From Planctomyces sp. SH-PL62 (GTDB lineage Bacteria > Planctomycetota > Planctomycetia > Planctomycetales > Planctomycetaceae): a DNA stretch of 50,270 nucleotides. The position numbers and the translations under genes were made by a program. The notes beneath the pieces are model-generated. The model searched no databases. It was not told the DNA's origin and was given only the letters and a program-made list of their open reading frames with translations. This document shows, one piece after another, positions 13,286 through 22,400 of this stretch. Location: the NCBI GenBank assembly GCA_945905295.1, contig CAMDPX010000023.1:1-50270 (forward strand), written 5' to 3'. Each line of letters begins with the position of its first letter. Position 1 is the first letter of the stretch.

Positions 13286-15646
13286 ATGTTGCGGACCACT
13301 TTCATCGGCGTCCTGGTCCTTGCGGTCACATCGTTCAACCCCCTCGTCGCGGATGAGCCAGCGAAGCCCTCTTGGAACTATGCGCCGGAACTCTTGCGGC
13401 CGTTCTGGCAAGGGGATCTCGTCGCCGGCGAGTCGGTGTTATTCATCAAAGATGACAAGACGGGAGAGGCGCGAGCCTCGGTGTTGTTTCCCGTGCGTGA
13501 CGTGTTGGCCGTTCGCAACTCCGTCGGCGATGTGACCTATGAACACGGCAAGGATTTCGTATGGAAGCCGGAGTCGCGCGAAATCGTGTTGCCGGCTGGC
13601 TCGCGCATTCCGTCGCGCACACCGCAAGAGTTGCGACGACCGGCGAAGTCGCAGAAGTACGAACTGACACATCGCGACGGCAACGGCGAGATCTTCTTCG
13701 GCGGACGGCTCGAATACGCCGAGATGCAGACCTGCATTACCTACCGGCACGCGCCGGGTTTGTGGAAGTCGCCCGTACCGAAGTTCGACGCGAAGACGCT
13801 GCCGCGTTCCGTGTTCAAGTTGCTCAACAAGCAGCCGCTGTCGATCGTCACGCTGGGAGACAGCATCTCGGCAGAAGCGAATGCGTCGGCATTGTACGAC
13901 GCGGCTCCGTATCAGCCCGCGTATCCGGAATTGCTGCGTCGGCATCTGGAAGCGCGGTTCGCAGGCAAGGTCGAGATGAAGAATCTCGCCGTCGGCGGAA
14001 CCGACACCGCTTGGGGGCTGACGCAGATCGACAAGGTGGTCGAGGTGCAGCCGAATCTGGTGATCCTCGCGTTCGGCATGAACGACTCGGCCGGACGACC
14101 GGCGAAGGACTATCAGGCCAACACGAAGAAGATGATCGCCGCCATTCGCGAGAAGCTGCCCGACTGCGAGTTCATTCTCGTCGCGTCGATGCTCGGTAAT
14201 CGCGATTGGATCCGACTCAAGCATGAAGCCTTCCCGGAGTATCGCGACGCTTTGAAAGAACTCTGCGAGCCGGGCGTCGCACTCGCCGACCTGACTTCGA
14301 TCTGGACCGGCTTTCTGGAACTCAAGCAGGATTGGGATCAAACCGGAAACGGCGTGAATCATCCCAACGACTTCGGTCATCGCGTTTACGTGCAAGTCAT
14401 CGCGGCGTTGCTCGATCCGCGCGGGGAACCAGTTGCTTCAGTCTCAGATGCGAGCGGATCGGGACAGAGTCCCAATCTACAGGCCGGTCCGTTGAAGTTG
14501 ATCGAGCAACGACTGCTCGGCAACTACACGTACTCGTATGCCTGCGCGGCGTTCGATCTCGATGGGGACGGCGACCTCGACCTGACCAGCTCCGACGCCG
14601 AGCCGAACAGCAACCTGTATCTGCTGCTGAATGACGGCAAGGGCAGCTTCCAGCACTCGTTCATCCAAAAGTACGCGGGGCAAGAAGACCAGCCGATCCG
14701 CCTCGAACGGCACGCCATCGGCGACATCAACCGCGACGGACGCCCCGATGTCGTGATCGTGGACAACCTGAAGTGGGACATCCGCTGGTTCGAGAATCCG
14801 GGCAAGGAGACGATCGCTCAACCGTGGAAGCTGCATCGCGTCGCCGCGCCGAAAGAAGTGCCGGGCTCGTATGACGTCGCACTGGCGGATCTCGACGCCG
14901 ATGGCGACCTGGATGTCGCCGCCTCAAGCTGGCGATTCGGCAATCGCTTCGATTGGTTCGAGAATGTTGGTACGCCCGGCAACGGCGACAAGTGGCTGCG
15001 GCACGAGATCGAGGGCATGATCGGCGAGACGCGCACGATCGCCGTCACCGACTTCAATCGCGACGGCAAGCCCGACCTGCTGGGCACATCGCGCACCGGC
15101 AATCAAATCGTCTGGTTCGCAAACTCCGGCAAGCCGGCGACCGAGCCTTGGAAGAAGACCGTCATCGACGACAAAACGATCGCACCGACTCACGGACATC
15201 CCACGGACATCGACGGCGACGGCGATCTCGACGTGCTGATGGCGTTCGGCCTCGTGGCTCCCGTCGGAGCGAACTCACCCGACTCACATCAAGTTGCGTG
15301 GTACGAGAACGTCGGCAAGCCGGGCCTCGGCACCGAATGGAAGAAACACCTCATCGCCGACGGCTTCGCTCAAGGCTTCGAAGCGGTCGCCGGAGACCTC
15401 GACGGCGACGGCGACCAAGACGTCGTCGCAACCGCCTGGAGTCCCACCGGACAACTCGCGTGGTTCGAGAACACCGGCGACCCGAAGACCGGTTGGAAGC
15501 AGCACTCGATCAAACAGAACTGGTCGAACGCCGTCACCGTGATCCTCGCCGACCTCGACAAAGACGGCCGCCTGGACATCGTCGCCTGCGCCGAACGCGG
15601 AGCCAATGAACTCCGCTGGTGGCGAAACGCAGGTGTCGGCAAGTGA
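13286..15646 (+). CDS. Secreted SGNH/GDSL hydrolase fused to FG-GAP/VCBS repeats
   Basis: 786 residues starting at ATG 13286, six bases after GGAGGAG. A signal peptide (1-22, ending VADE) is followed by a beta-rich domain (about 25-180). The SGNH esterase domain holds TLGDSIS (catalytic Ser193), GG (about 237-238), GMND (264-267) and NHPNDFGH with the catalytic His359. From about 405 to the end lie VCBS/FG-GAP repeats with DxDGDGDxD calcium loops, as in beta-propellers. It probably removes ester groups from a polysaccharide outside the cytoplasm. The linker (about 388-400) is encoded by a palindromic motif, GGGACAGAGTCCCAA, also found at 27057. The long frame upstream of 13286 is not coding. 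Confidence 0.9.
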   Translation: MLRTTFIGVLVLAVTSFNPLVADEPAKPSWNYAPELLRPFWQGDLVAGESVLFIKDDKTGEARASVLFPVRDVLAVRNSVGDVTYEHGKDFVWKPESREIVLPAGSRIPSRTPQELRRPAKSQKYELTHRDGNGEIFFGGRLEYAEMQTCITYRHAPGLWKSPVPKFDAKTLPRSVFKLLNKQPLSIVTLGDSISAEANASALYDAAPYQPAYPELLRRHLEARFAGKVEMKNLAVGGTDTAWGLTQIDKVVEVQPNLVILAFGMNDSAGRPAKDYQANTKKMIAAIREKLPDCEFILVASMLGNRDWIRLKHEAFPEYRDALKELCEPGVALADLTSIWTGFLELKQDWDQTGNGVNHPNDFGHRVYVQVIAALLDPRGEPVASVSDASGSGQSPNLQAGPLKLIEQRLLGNYTYSYACAAFDLDGDGDLDLTSSDAEPNSNLYLLLNDGKGSFQHSFIQKYAGQEDQPIRLERHAIGDINRDGRPDVVIVDNLKWDIRWFENPGKETIAQPWKLHRVAAPKEVPGSYDVALADLDADGDLDVAASSWRFGNRFDWFENVGTPGNGDKWLRHEIEGMIGETRTIAVTDFNRDGKPDLLGTSRTGNQIVWFANSGKPATEPWKKTVIDDKTIAPTHGHPTDIDGDGDLDVLMAFGLVAPVGANSPDSHQVAWYENVGKPGLGTEWKKHLIADGFAQGFEAVAGDLDGDGDQDVVATAWSPTGQLAWFENTGDPKTGWKQHSIKQNWSNAVTVILADLDKDGRLDIVACAERGANELRWWRNAGVGK

Positions 15647-15716
15647 TGCACGGGTGCTGTTTGCAGCTTGTGCGGAAACGAAGGTGTGGGAAGCTGTTTA
15701 CGACTCATTGCCTAGA

Positions 15717-15772
15717 AACGGTTCCTGGCACCTTTTCTCTTCCGAAAGTGCCATTCAGTCCTGACCCCTTTT
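15717..15772. repeat. REP-like element of the RAYT-associated family (family C)
   Basis: Two blocks, CGGTTCCTGGCACCTTTTC (from 15719) and AGTGCCATTCAGTCCTGACC (from 15747), recur in the same order at 18689-18784 beside the RAYT gene. A fragment occurs at 16606. The element lies just past the 3' end of the secreted protein gene at 15813. Confidence 0.8.
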
Positions 15773-15812
15773 CCCCTTCCGCTTGGCGATTGTGTCGGCA
15801 TTCACCCTGGTA

Positions 15813-16577
15813 TCATTTGTCAGGCGTAGCGGGCTTGTCTGCTTTGGGTGCTGGCTCTGGTCGCTTGGTGAGTTCTCGACTCTTCAATTTGCCGAATTTC
15901 GCCTCGGTTCCATTCTCAATTCGTTCCTGCTTGAGACTGTCCCTCTGTTCTTTGTCTTTGAAACTTGCGAGCAGTTCACCCATCCCGTCATTCAATTCCT
16001 TGTTTTCCGCCTTCCATTTCGACTCATCCTTGAACTTGACACTTCGGTAAGTCGTTTTGATATCTGGCAACTTCTCGCCTTCTTTCCGCACTCGTTGAAT
16101 AACTTCCACGAGGTGGTCGGGATCTCCAAAGCCGTAACTGTTAATGAATGGACCAACTAGCTCGAAGAACGCAATTTGAGCGTGAAACAACTCAAACCCT
16201 GAATCTCCGATGCCTCCCATTTTGTCTTGCTCCACGAGTATCGCAAACAGACGGCCGCGATACTGAGCCGAATAAAACCAATACACCGCCTCTTTGCGGT
16301 AGCCGCGGTCATAGAGCTGAATCGCCGCGACGTACATCTCGGCGAAGCTCAGCTTGTCCCAGGATTTTTTCATCTTGAGGATCGTCACCTCAAACTCGTC
16401 CTCGTTCTTCGAGGCCAAGCCTTTGCTGAACGGGCCGACTTCAATCGCCGGGCCTTTCGAGTTGTAAAACGGCGTCACTTCGATCCCAATGTGCGCGGGA
16501 TCGGTCTCCAGTTGAGCAATTGCAGAATCGGTGCAGAGGGCGAGACCGATTGCCAAACACAGCAGTCTGTTTTTCAT
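15813..16577 (-). CDS. Secreted protein of unknown function
   Basis: 254 residues with a clear signal peptide (MKNRLLCLAIGLALCTDSAIA). The middle has a helical, Tyr- and Phe-rich stretch with YDRGYRKEAVYWFYSAQYRG, reminiscent of TPR-like helical pairs. The C-terminal third is charged and Lys/Glu-rich, ending in a Pro/Lys tail. I do not recognise the family with certainty. Its base composition is more A+T-rich than its neighbours. It follows the ankyrin lipoprotein on the same strand after 86 bp that hold a REP fragment. By position it could be a periplasmic immunity-type protein; this is a guess from context. AAGGAG lies about 10 bp before the ATG. Confidence 0.7.
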   Translation of the reverse strand: MKNRLLCLAIGLALCTDSAIAQLETDPAHIGIEVTPFYNSKGPAIEVGPFSKGLASKNEDEFEVTILKMKKSWDKLSFAEMYVAAIQLYDRGYRKEAVYWFYSAQYRGRLFAILVEQDKMGGIGDSGFELFHAQIAFFELVGPFINSYGFGDPDHLVEVIQRVRKEGEKLPDIKTTYRSVKFKDESKWKAENKELNDGMGELLASFKDKEQRDSLKQERIENGTEAKFGKLKSRELTKRPEPAPKADKPATPDK

Positions 16578-16605
16578 CTTTCAGTGCTCCTTGGGGGACA
16601 GAAAA

Positions 16606-16630
16606 GGTGGACAGAAAAGGTGTCAGCGAC
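16606..16630. repeat. Family C REP fragment between two genes
   Basis: GAAAAGGTGTCAG (16614-16626) is the same box that flanks the RAYT gene, preceded by a near-tandem GACAGAAAAGGTG. It falls in the gap between the ankyrin gene and the secreted-protein gene. Confidence 0.6.
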
Positions 16631-16663
16631 GGATTTCTTGGGTGGCACGGGGATCGCCGCCGT

Positions 16664-17413
16664 TCATTTCTCGCGGATAGTGTTGGCTGCGTCCTCTTTC
16701 TTCTCCCGCAGCATCCCCAGTTCGTCCCACATGTACCCTTTTTCGATCAGCATCGCTCTGAGTTCAAGGTACTGCAGCCGCATCTTGGGTTCGAGTAAAA
16801 ACTTCTCATAACCCTCTGTAAACCATCCGTTCTCGAAAATGGAAAACGCAGGTTTCGGTGGTGCGGGTTTGGCTCCAGCGGCAATCATTTTCATCATCAA
16901 GTCGTACATTCCCACTTTCATGCAGGCGTAGAGCGGAGTGTTGTGATTACCGTCGACATGATTCACATCCGCGCCTGCGGCCATCAGCAACAGCACGTTT
17001 TCGCTTCGCTGCTTGTAGATGGCATAAAAAATCGGAGTGTCGTTCGGAAAGACACTGTTGCCGGTGTTGGGAAGATTCGGATTTCCTTCGTTCTTAAGAA
17101 CGACTTCCAGCCAAAAGATGTCTTGTTGTTCGGCAGCCAGATGTATTGCCGATGTTCCGACATCGTCACACAGATTGGGACTCGCCCCTTTCTTGAGGAG
17201 CTTTCGGAATGTGTCCTTATCGCCTGCGTCAATCGCCACGCAAAGCGCGGTTGACCCTGTGGAATCGCTCGTATTGACGTCGGCTCCTGCAGAAATCATC
17301 GCCTGCGACTCCGCCGAATCCCCTTCACGAATGGCGCGCACCGATCGTGGATCACGGCACCCGAATAGTGCGGTGATCACGATCCCGTAAATCCAAAGTT
17401 TGCTGCCGCTCAT
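16664..17413 (-). CDS. Ankyrin-repeat lipoprotein
   Basis: 249 residues. The lipoprotein signal has lipobox LFGC (Cys19). Residues about 25-185 form four to five ankyrin repeats, seen as SAGADVNTSDSTGSTALCVA, KGASPNLCDDVGTSAIHLAA and AAGADVNHVDGNHNTPLYAC. The C-terminus is a helical tail ending in charged residues. Ankyrin repeats bind proteins, and ankyrin proteins are known as immunity partners of secreted toxins. A strong GAGGAGGT site for this gene overlaps the stop codon of the lipase fragment upstream, with only 9 bp between the genes. The two are therefore translationally coupled. An inhibitor role against the lipase is inferred from this coupling. Confidence 0.85.
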   Translation of the reverse strand: MSGSKLWIYGIVITALFGCRDPRSVRAIREGDSAESQAMISAGADVNTSDSTGSTALCVAIDAGDKDTFRKLLKKGASPNLCDDVGTSAIHLAAEQQDIFWLEVVLKNEGNPNLPNTGNSVFPNDTPIFYAIYKQRSENVLLLMAAGADVNHVDGNHNTPLYACMKVGMYDLMMKMIAAGAKPAPPKPAFSIFENGWFTEGYEKFLLEPKMRLQYLELRAMLIEKGYMWDELGMLREKKEDAANTIREK

Positions 17414-17422
17414 ATGACCTCC

Positions 17423-17947
17423 TCAAGGATTTCCGCCAAGCGCATCAAGTACTGCCGCCAGGCCATGTGGATTAACTTCACCTAATTTTGGTATCAGAAG
17501 AATCGTCCTCACGGTGTTGTTTGGTATCAAATCAAGTGGGTCTAGCACTTCGGCTTGCATGGCGGTCAGCGGATCCCCGAAGACGCGGTATGCCGAGATT
17601 ATCAAGTTCGCTTCTTCAACGGAAAAACCGAATCGCTCGAGGGTTTTCTTGTGGACGCCGGCCGCGTTGAAAGTCGTCGCCGTGAGATCGCCACCACATG
17701 CAATCGCTGCGGCAGAGGCTAAGCCGCCACCAAGAGAGTGTCCCGTAAAATGAAGGTTGGCTCCGTATTGAGCCCTAAACTGCAATGCCAAGGCGATCGC
17801 AGTCTCGTATTGCGCTGATGTTAACCCGCCTGCTTGTCGCAAATTTGTCCGATGGTCTTTCGGACTGAAAACCTGCGTTCCAGCAAATGCCAAAACCACT
17901 TGGCCGTTGGCGTTTTGAAAGAGCGCTGCATGAAATCCGGGCGACGA
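17423..17947 (-). pseudogene. 5'-truncated class 3 lipase-like module
   Basis: The in-frame sequence from about 17947 reads PGFHAALFQNANGQ, then VVLAFAGT, then NLRQAGGL, then the nucleophile elbow TGHSLGGG, and ends at 17423. This is the pattern of class 3 lipases (alpha/beta hydrolases). The expected N-terminal lid and start are missing. Reading upstream, recognisable lipase sequence ends exactly where the AAAAGGTGTCAGGAACCG box of the RAYT element begins. The internal GTG at 17899 is the first possible start and would lose the strand before VLAFAGT. It is either the stump of a gene cut by the RAYT element or a promoterless C-terminal toxin module. Ser, in GHSLGG, is intact. The ankyrin gene follows directly. 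Confidence 0.7.
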
Positions 17948-18708
17948 AAAGGTGTCAGGAACCGTTTGCGCCGCTGGAATTCAGTTTGGGACGTCCGCGC
18001 GGGCGGATGGTGACTTCCAGCCCCAGACGTTTGACGATGCGTTTGGTCCAATCAGGCTGGCCGAACGGTGCGCCACGATTAACGCTGCGTCGCAGTGCGG
18101 CAACCTCGGCGTCGGTCTGCGGCTGATTAACCTGCTGACGCCATTGACGCGGACACGGTACGGGCCATTCGCTGAGCACGGACTGCGCGAACTCAGTTCG
18201 TTGGAGCCGGTGCCAGAGACTGTTCCACATCCACTCTTCCGCCTGCTTCACCAGATTGGCTCGCAACGCGTTTCGCTCCACATACCGGCAGACCGTGAGA
18301 GAATGCTCGTCATCTTGCACGGGGAAGGACTTGAAGCGGCCTTGGTAAAGATGGCCCGTCCCGACGGTGTGATGGTGCGCATGCCACCGCTGTGTGTGAG
18401 TCAGCGTCAGCCAGCCCATGAACTTGGACAGATCGCCGTCGCGTCGCGGCCACAACACCAAATGCCAATGATTCGGCATCAGGCAATACGAGAGAACCCG
18501 CATATCCACTCGGTCCAGAGCTTCTTTCAGGACGCGTTCGAAGGCGGCGTAGTCTTCCGACTTCTCAAAGATCGTCGCCCGTGCATTGGCGCGATTCAAA
18601 ACGTGAAACACCATCCCGCCGTCGTCCGCTCGTTTGGCTCGTCCCATGATGGCCGCAGATTACTGCCCAAAGAGACTCGATGTCAAACAACGGTTCCTGA
18701 CACCTTTT
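17947..18708 (-). mobile_element. RAYT transposase unit with inverted terminal boxes
   Basis: AAAAGGTGTCAGGAACCGTT at 17947 and its near-exact reverse complement AACGGTTCCTGACACCTTTT at 18689 bracket the transposase gene. A second CCTGACACCTTTTCC follows in tandem at 18715. The left edge interrupts the lipase-like frame. Confidence 0.75.
17955..18647 (-). CDS. REP-associated tyrosine transposase (RAYT, IS200-like Y1 family)
   Basis: 230 residues. It has the HUH nuclease motif in YCLMPNHWHLVLWP (His60, His62) and the downstream catalytic tyrosine in CRYVERNALRANLV (Tyr122). The stretch GTGHLYQGRFKSFPV lies between them. This is the planctomycete-abundant TnpA_REP type that nicks single-stranded REP hairpins. 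It is single copy here and appears intact, with ATG at 18647. The REP-like boxes flanking it (family C) occur at two more places in the island. Its stop codon lies a few bases inside the left terminal box. Confidence 0.93.
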   Translation of the reverse strand: MGRAKRADDGGMVFHVLNRANARATIFEKSEDYAAFERVLKEALDRVDMRVLSYCLMPNHWHLVLWPRRDGDLSKFMGWLTLTHTQRWHAHHHTVGTGHLYQGRFKSFPVQDDEHSLTVCRYVERNALRANLVKQAEEWMWNSLWHRLQRTEFAQSVLSEWPVPCPRQWRQQVNQPQTDAEVAALRRSVNRGAPFGQPDWTKRIVKRLGLEVTIRPRGRPKLNSSGANGS

Positions 18709-18759
18709 CCTTCGCCTGACACCTTTTCCTTCGCCCTTCGTCCTTCGCGCAAGTGCGGC

Positions 18760-18784
18760 AGTGCCATTCAGACCTGACCCCTTT
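18760..18784. repeat. Second block of the family C REP element
   Basis: AGTGCCATTCAGACCTGACC is nearly identical to the block at 15747. With the box at 18689 it reproduces the two-block structure of the 15717 copy. Confidence 0.75.
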
Positions 18785-18833
18785 CTGCCCCCCCAGTGCA
18801 CACTGTCCATTTTTAGCCCCCTGTTCGATTACC

Positions 18834-19385
18834 CTACCCGGTAATCTGCTCCCATTTTTGAAGCAGTCCATAGTCGAATTGTGCCATGTACTCGGCTTCA
18901 GCGCCAATCTGTCCCCATGTTACTAACAGGTCGGTTTCGTAATTCCAACTTTCAATGAGTTTCATTCGTATTGCATTGTTCTCAATGGCCAATAACGTCG
19001 TTTTCCATGGCTCAGGAACAGGAAGTTGTACCTGTGACGAAACGCTCATCGAATCTTCGATAAAGCTCAGCCCCCAAGCGAATCCCCACGGATGACGGCA
19101 CACACAAAACAGCACCTGCGGCCACAAGCATAGTCGGTACCTGCGCATCAACGATCCCTTGAAATCCTCTGACACGTCGGAACTGTCGATCTCTTCTTCA
19201 AAAATCGGAGGACCAATGGCCTCACTATAGGCATCTGCCTCGTGGCCAATCGAATCAAAATGCCAATGGCGCGTTGCAGCGTCGGACTTTCGCCGAAGCT
19301 CGTCATTTGTGAGGTCTAATCGTTGTAGGTCAAGGAGTTCTCGACCACGCATCCTTAACACAAGAAATGCTTCAAAGTCAGTCAT
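18834..19385 (-). CDS. Small cytoplasmic protein next to the giant secreted protein, candidate immunity protein
   Basis: 183 residues starting at ATG 19385 (MTDFEAFLVLRMRGREL). It has no signal peptide, is acidic and rich in Trp, and contains RRYRLCLWPQVLFCVCRHPW and ESWNYETDLLVTWGQIGAEA. I do not recognise the family. It starts 16 bp after the stop codon of the 1281-residue protein and has visibly lower G+C than the host. That layout is what an immunity gene beside a polymorphic toxin would show. The assignment rests on position only. Confidence 0.65.
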   Translation of the reverse strand: MTDFEAFLVLRMRGRELLDLQRLDLTNDELRRKSDAATRHWHFDSIGHEADAYSEAIGPPIFEEEIDSSDVSEDFKGSLMRRYRLCLWPQVLFCVCRHPWGFAWGLSFIEDSMSVSSQVQLPVPEPWKTTLLAIENNAIRMKLIESWNYETDLLVTWGQIGAEAEYMAQFDYGLLQKWEQITG

Positions 19386-19401
19386 TGGACTGCGTCTCCT
19401 G

Positions 19402-22400
19402 TTATGGACCAACATTTGTGACAGTGACGATTCCTGAGACGATATCGAACCGGATGTTCGCGTTTGTGTAGTACGCAGCGCCGTCAGAGCGAATCGCAAT
19501 CACATTGATGCGTTCTCCAGTCATTGAGGGAAGGAGTAGGAGCTGTCCGTCCTGAAGCGAATGAGTTCCTCCGGTCGTTAGTCCTTTTCGTGCAAATATT
19601 GCAGAAAGTACTTTTGCAGTTGCGGCCTGAGACAGCCCAAACGTACTACGGTCGTCGAGTGCCGCACGAGTGCTATTGTTGTAGCGCGTACCTAAGTCAG
19701 TGGCCATTAAGCCAACTGCGAGTTCTGGAGTCCAGCCCCCCGGCGCAACAATGGATCCGCCCGATGCGGCTGAAACCGCTCCCATTGCGGTAAGACCATG
19801 TTCTCCAATTTGTCCCAGGAGTCGGATACTTGCCAAGTTGGCCCCCAGATTATCGCCCGCAATTCTTGCCATGTTCCGTTGATGAAACGTGTTCTGCATG
19901 GTGATGTGATGGGCCAACAGATCGGGCGGCAAGTGGGACGCAGAGCGGATTGCTTGGCTGTAGCGTCGCTCTTCGGCTTCGATTTTGTTGTTCATCGCAA
20001 TGGTGCTCGGCAACGGACACACGAATGCAGCGTTCGTGCGGGATTGCGGAATCATTGGCCTCAGGAGCGAATCCATGTCCACAACGACCGCCAAATACTG
20101 TTGTGGTGGCAACGGTGCGCCCATCTGGATTCGCAATAGCATCGATCTCGATGGCGTAGACAATGGCGACGAGTACGGGAACAGAACCACCGCGAGTCCG
20201 CCGCCAGCCACTGCGGCGGCGGTGTTGTCGTTCATGTGCAGGCTGGCGAGGAACCCTCCTTCCACGTTCTGAAAGGCTTGCCTTTGCGATACGGCACCAG
20301 AGAAGTCGGCCGGAGCTAGAGCGGCGGAGTTGGTGAAGCGAGTGACGGCCGAGAGGACTCCTTTGGCTGTTTCGTTTTTAGCAACGGCGTTGATCAAGGG
20401 ATCGTCGGCTGCGCCGGCACTGTTGGCATAGATGCGCCACGAGTCGCGATCAAATTGGGCCTGACTCGTGCGGGCCGTACGGGTGCTGGTCATCAGCGTG
20501 TTGTATGCGGTGATGCGACTGATCTGCGCGAATTGCTCTTGGGTCGTGACGCTTTGGGAATACGGCGTCCAAGCGCCGAACACATTTGCGACGAAGGCAT
20601 GTTGTGCGTTGACTCCCGAATCTTGAGCCGTGTGGACCAGCGGGGCGGCGGCAAGTTCGAAGGCGTTGCCGGCGGTGCTGAGTTGGTTCGTCGCCGATCG
20701 TTCCCCTGCGGCGACAGTCGTCATCCACGGAATTTGCGCGACGTTCGCACCTTGCCGAGCGGTCAGCAGCGCACCGCCGACAACGCCGTCGTAAGCCACC
20801 ACTTCGCCGCCGATGCTGGTCACGCGCGTCACATCTTGAGCCGCATTATTTTGCTGAGCTGCTTTGCTCGCGCCCGCTTCGGCGGCACCGTAGCCTTGAA
20901 AGGCTCCTGCCTCGCCGTTGGCAAAGTTCCCCCAGGCGAGAGCGGCGGCTTGATCAAACGCGGACCAGGCATTGGCGACGGCGGTGACATCGGCTCCGCC
21001 CCCCATCTGCGCGGCCCACTGTGCGGCGACGCCGTTGGAGACCGTGGTGGCCCAACCCTGCACGGCCGAAACTGTCGCGGTGGTGTACGCGGTCAGATTG
21101 CCGAGCAGACTGTTCTGCAACAACTCGGCGGCATTCGTGGCCGTGATGGCGAACTGATTTGCCGCATTCGCGCCCGCCACCATCCGACCGGACCCATCGC
21201 CGATGGCGCTGGCCACATCGGAGTCGAAGGTTCTGGCGGCCGGAGCTTCCGCTTGCAGGAAGGCCACGCGCGCCGTCGTTTCATTGTTGCGGAACGATTC
21301 GACTTGCGCGGCCACGCCCTGCGCGCGAGCCAACGCGGCATTCGATTCCGCCGTCGCGAACTGCTCGTCCGCCGTGTTCTTCGCCAGACCGAACGTTTGC
21401 GAGGCGTTGTTGATGCTGGTCCCCAGAGTAGCCACTTCGGAGGCATCCTGAGTCTGGTAGCCCGCTTCCAAGTTGGTCATTCCGTTCAACCAACTTCTGA
21501 ACGCGACCATGGCGTTTGCTTGGAACGTGTCTACCGCGTTGATGGCCTGTTCGAGATAACTGTTGATGTCGTTGACGATCGCGACGTCTCGCGCGGTGTC
21601 GGCCGCGCGTTCGGCGGTGACGTGGCTGATCAACGCGCTCCCGACCGTATCCGTGTAAGTGATCTCCTGGGCGATGACCTCCAGGGAGTAGTCCTGCGTG
21701 GCTTGATAGACCGGGGTCATGTTGGGTGGTCCCCCCGAAAACATGGACGCCATCACAAGCGAGGCCGTCAGCGGTGCGACCGTGTTTTGGTAATCCGTGA
21801 AGAGGTTGTCCGTATTGATACCGGCGGTCGTCCAGGCGGCGAACGTGGCGTCTCCAAACAGTGTGTCGATCCCCGTGAGCGGATCGTTCATCTGACTGTT
21901 GTAGGTCGCGTTGGCGGTTGCGATCTGGCCTTGCAGAGTCGTTTTCAAATCAGAAATCGTGCTCGCCAAACCATTGCCGAGTCCGGTGATGGTTTGGTTG
22001 GTCAAGGCGGTGAGGAGTTGCTTGGCCACATCAAAAACGTTGCCGGTCTGCCAATTGACGTAGTTCTGCTGAGCGGTCTGGACCGCGCCGTCATAGTTCG
22101 TCTGGGCCGTGTCGATGGCCCCTTGCCAGAGGCTCTGTGCCGCTTGAACCGCTCCGTAATAGGTGTTTGCCAAGGCCGTGACATTCGTCTCGAAGGTCTG
22201 CTGTAAACCGCCCGGCCCGTTGACCGTGTTCTCATAGAGCAACCGCGCCGGGTCGACGATTGCGCGATAGTTGGTGCTGGCCGTGTCGATTCGGGTCTGC
22301 AGCGCGTCGTCCGCGGCAGCGATGTCGGAATTCAATGTCGCCGTCGCGCCCGTCGGCCCATAAACCGCGTTCGTAAAGGTGGCTTCGTCCGTCTGCACGC

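Noticed and set aside
20455-22206. 583-codon plus-strand frame
   Set aside because: Opposite strand of the Ala-rich giant protein; Arg/Gly-rich shadow composition, no recognisable domain.
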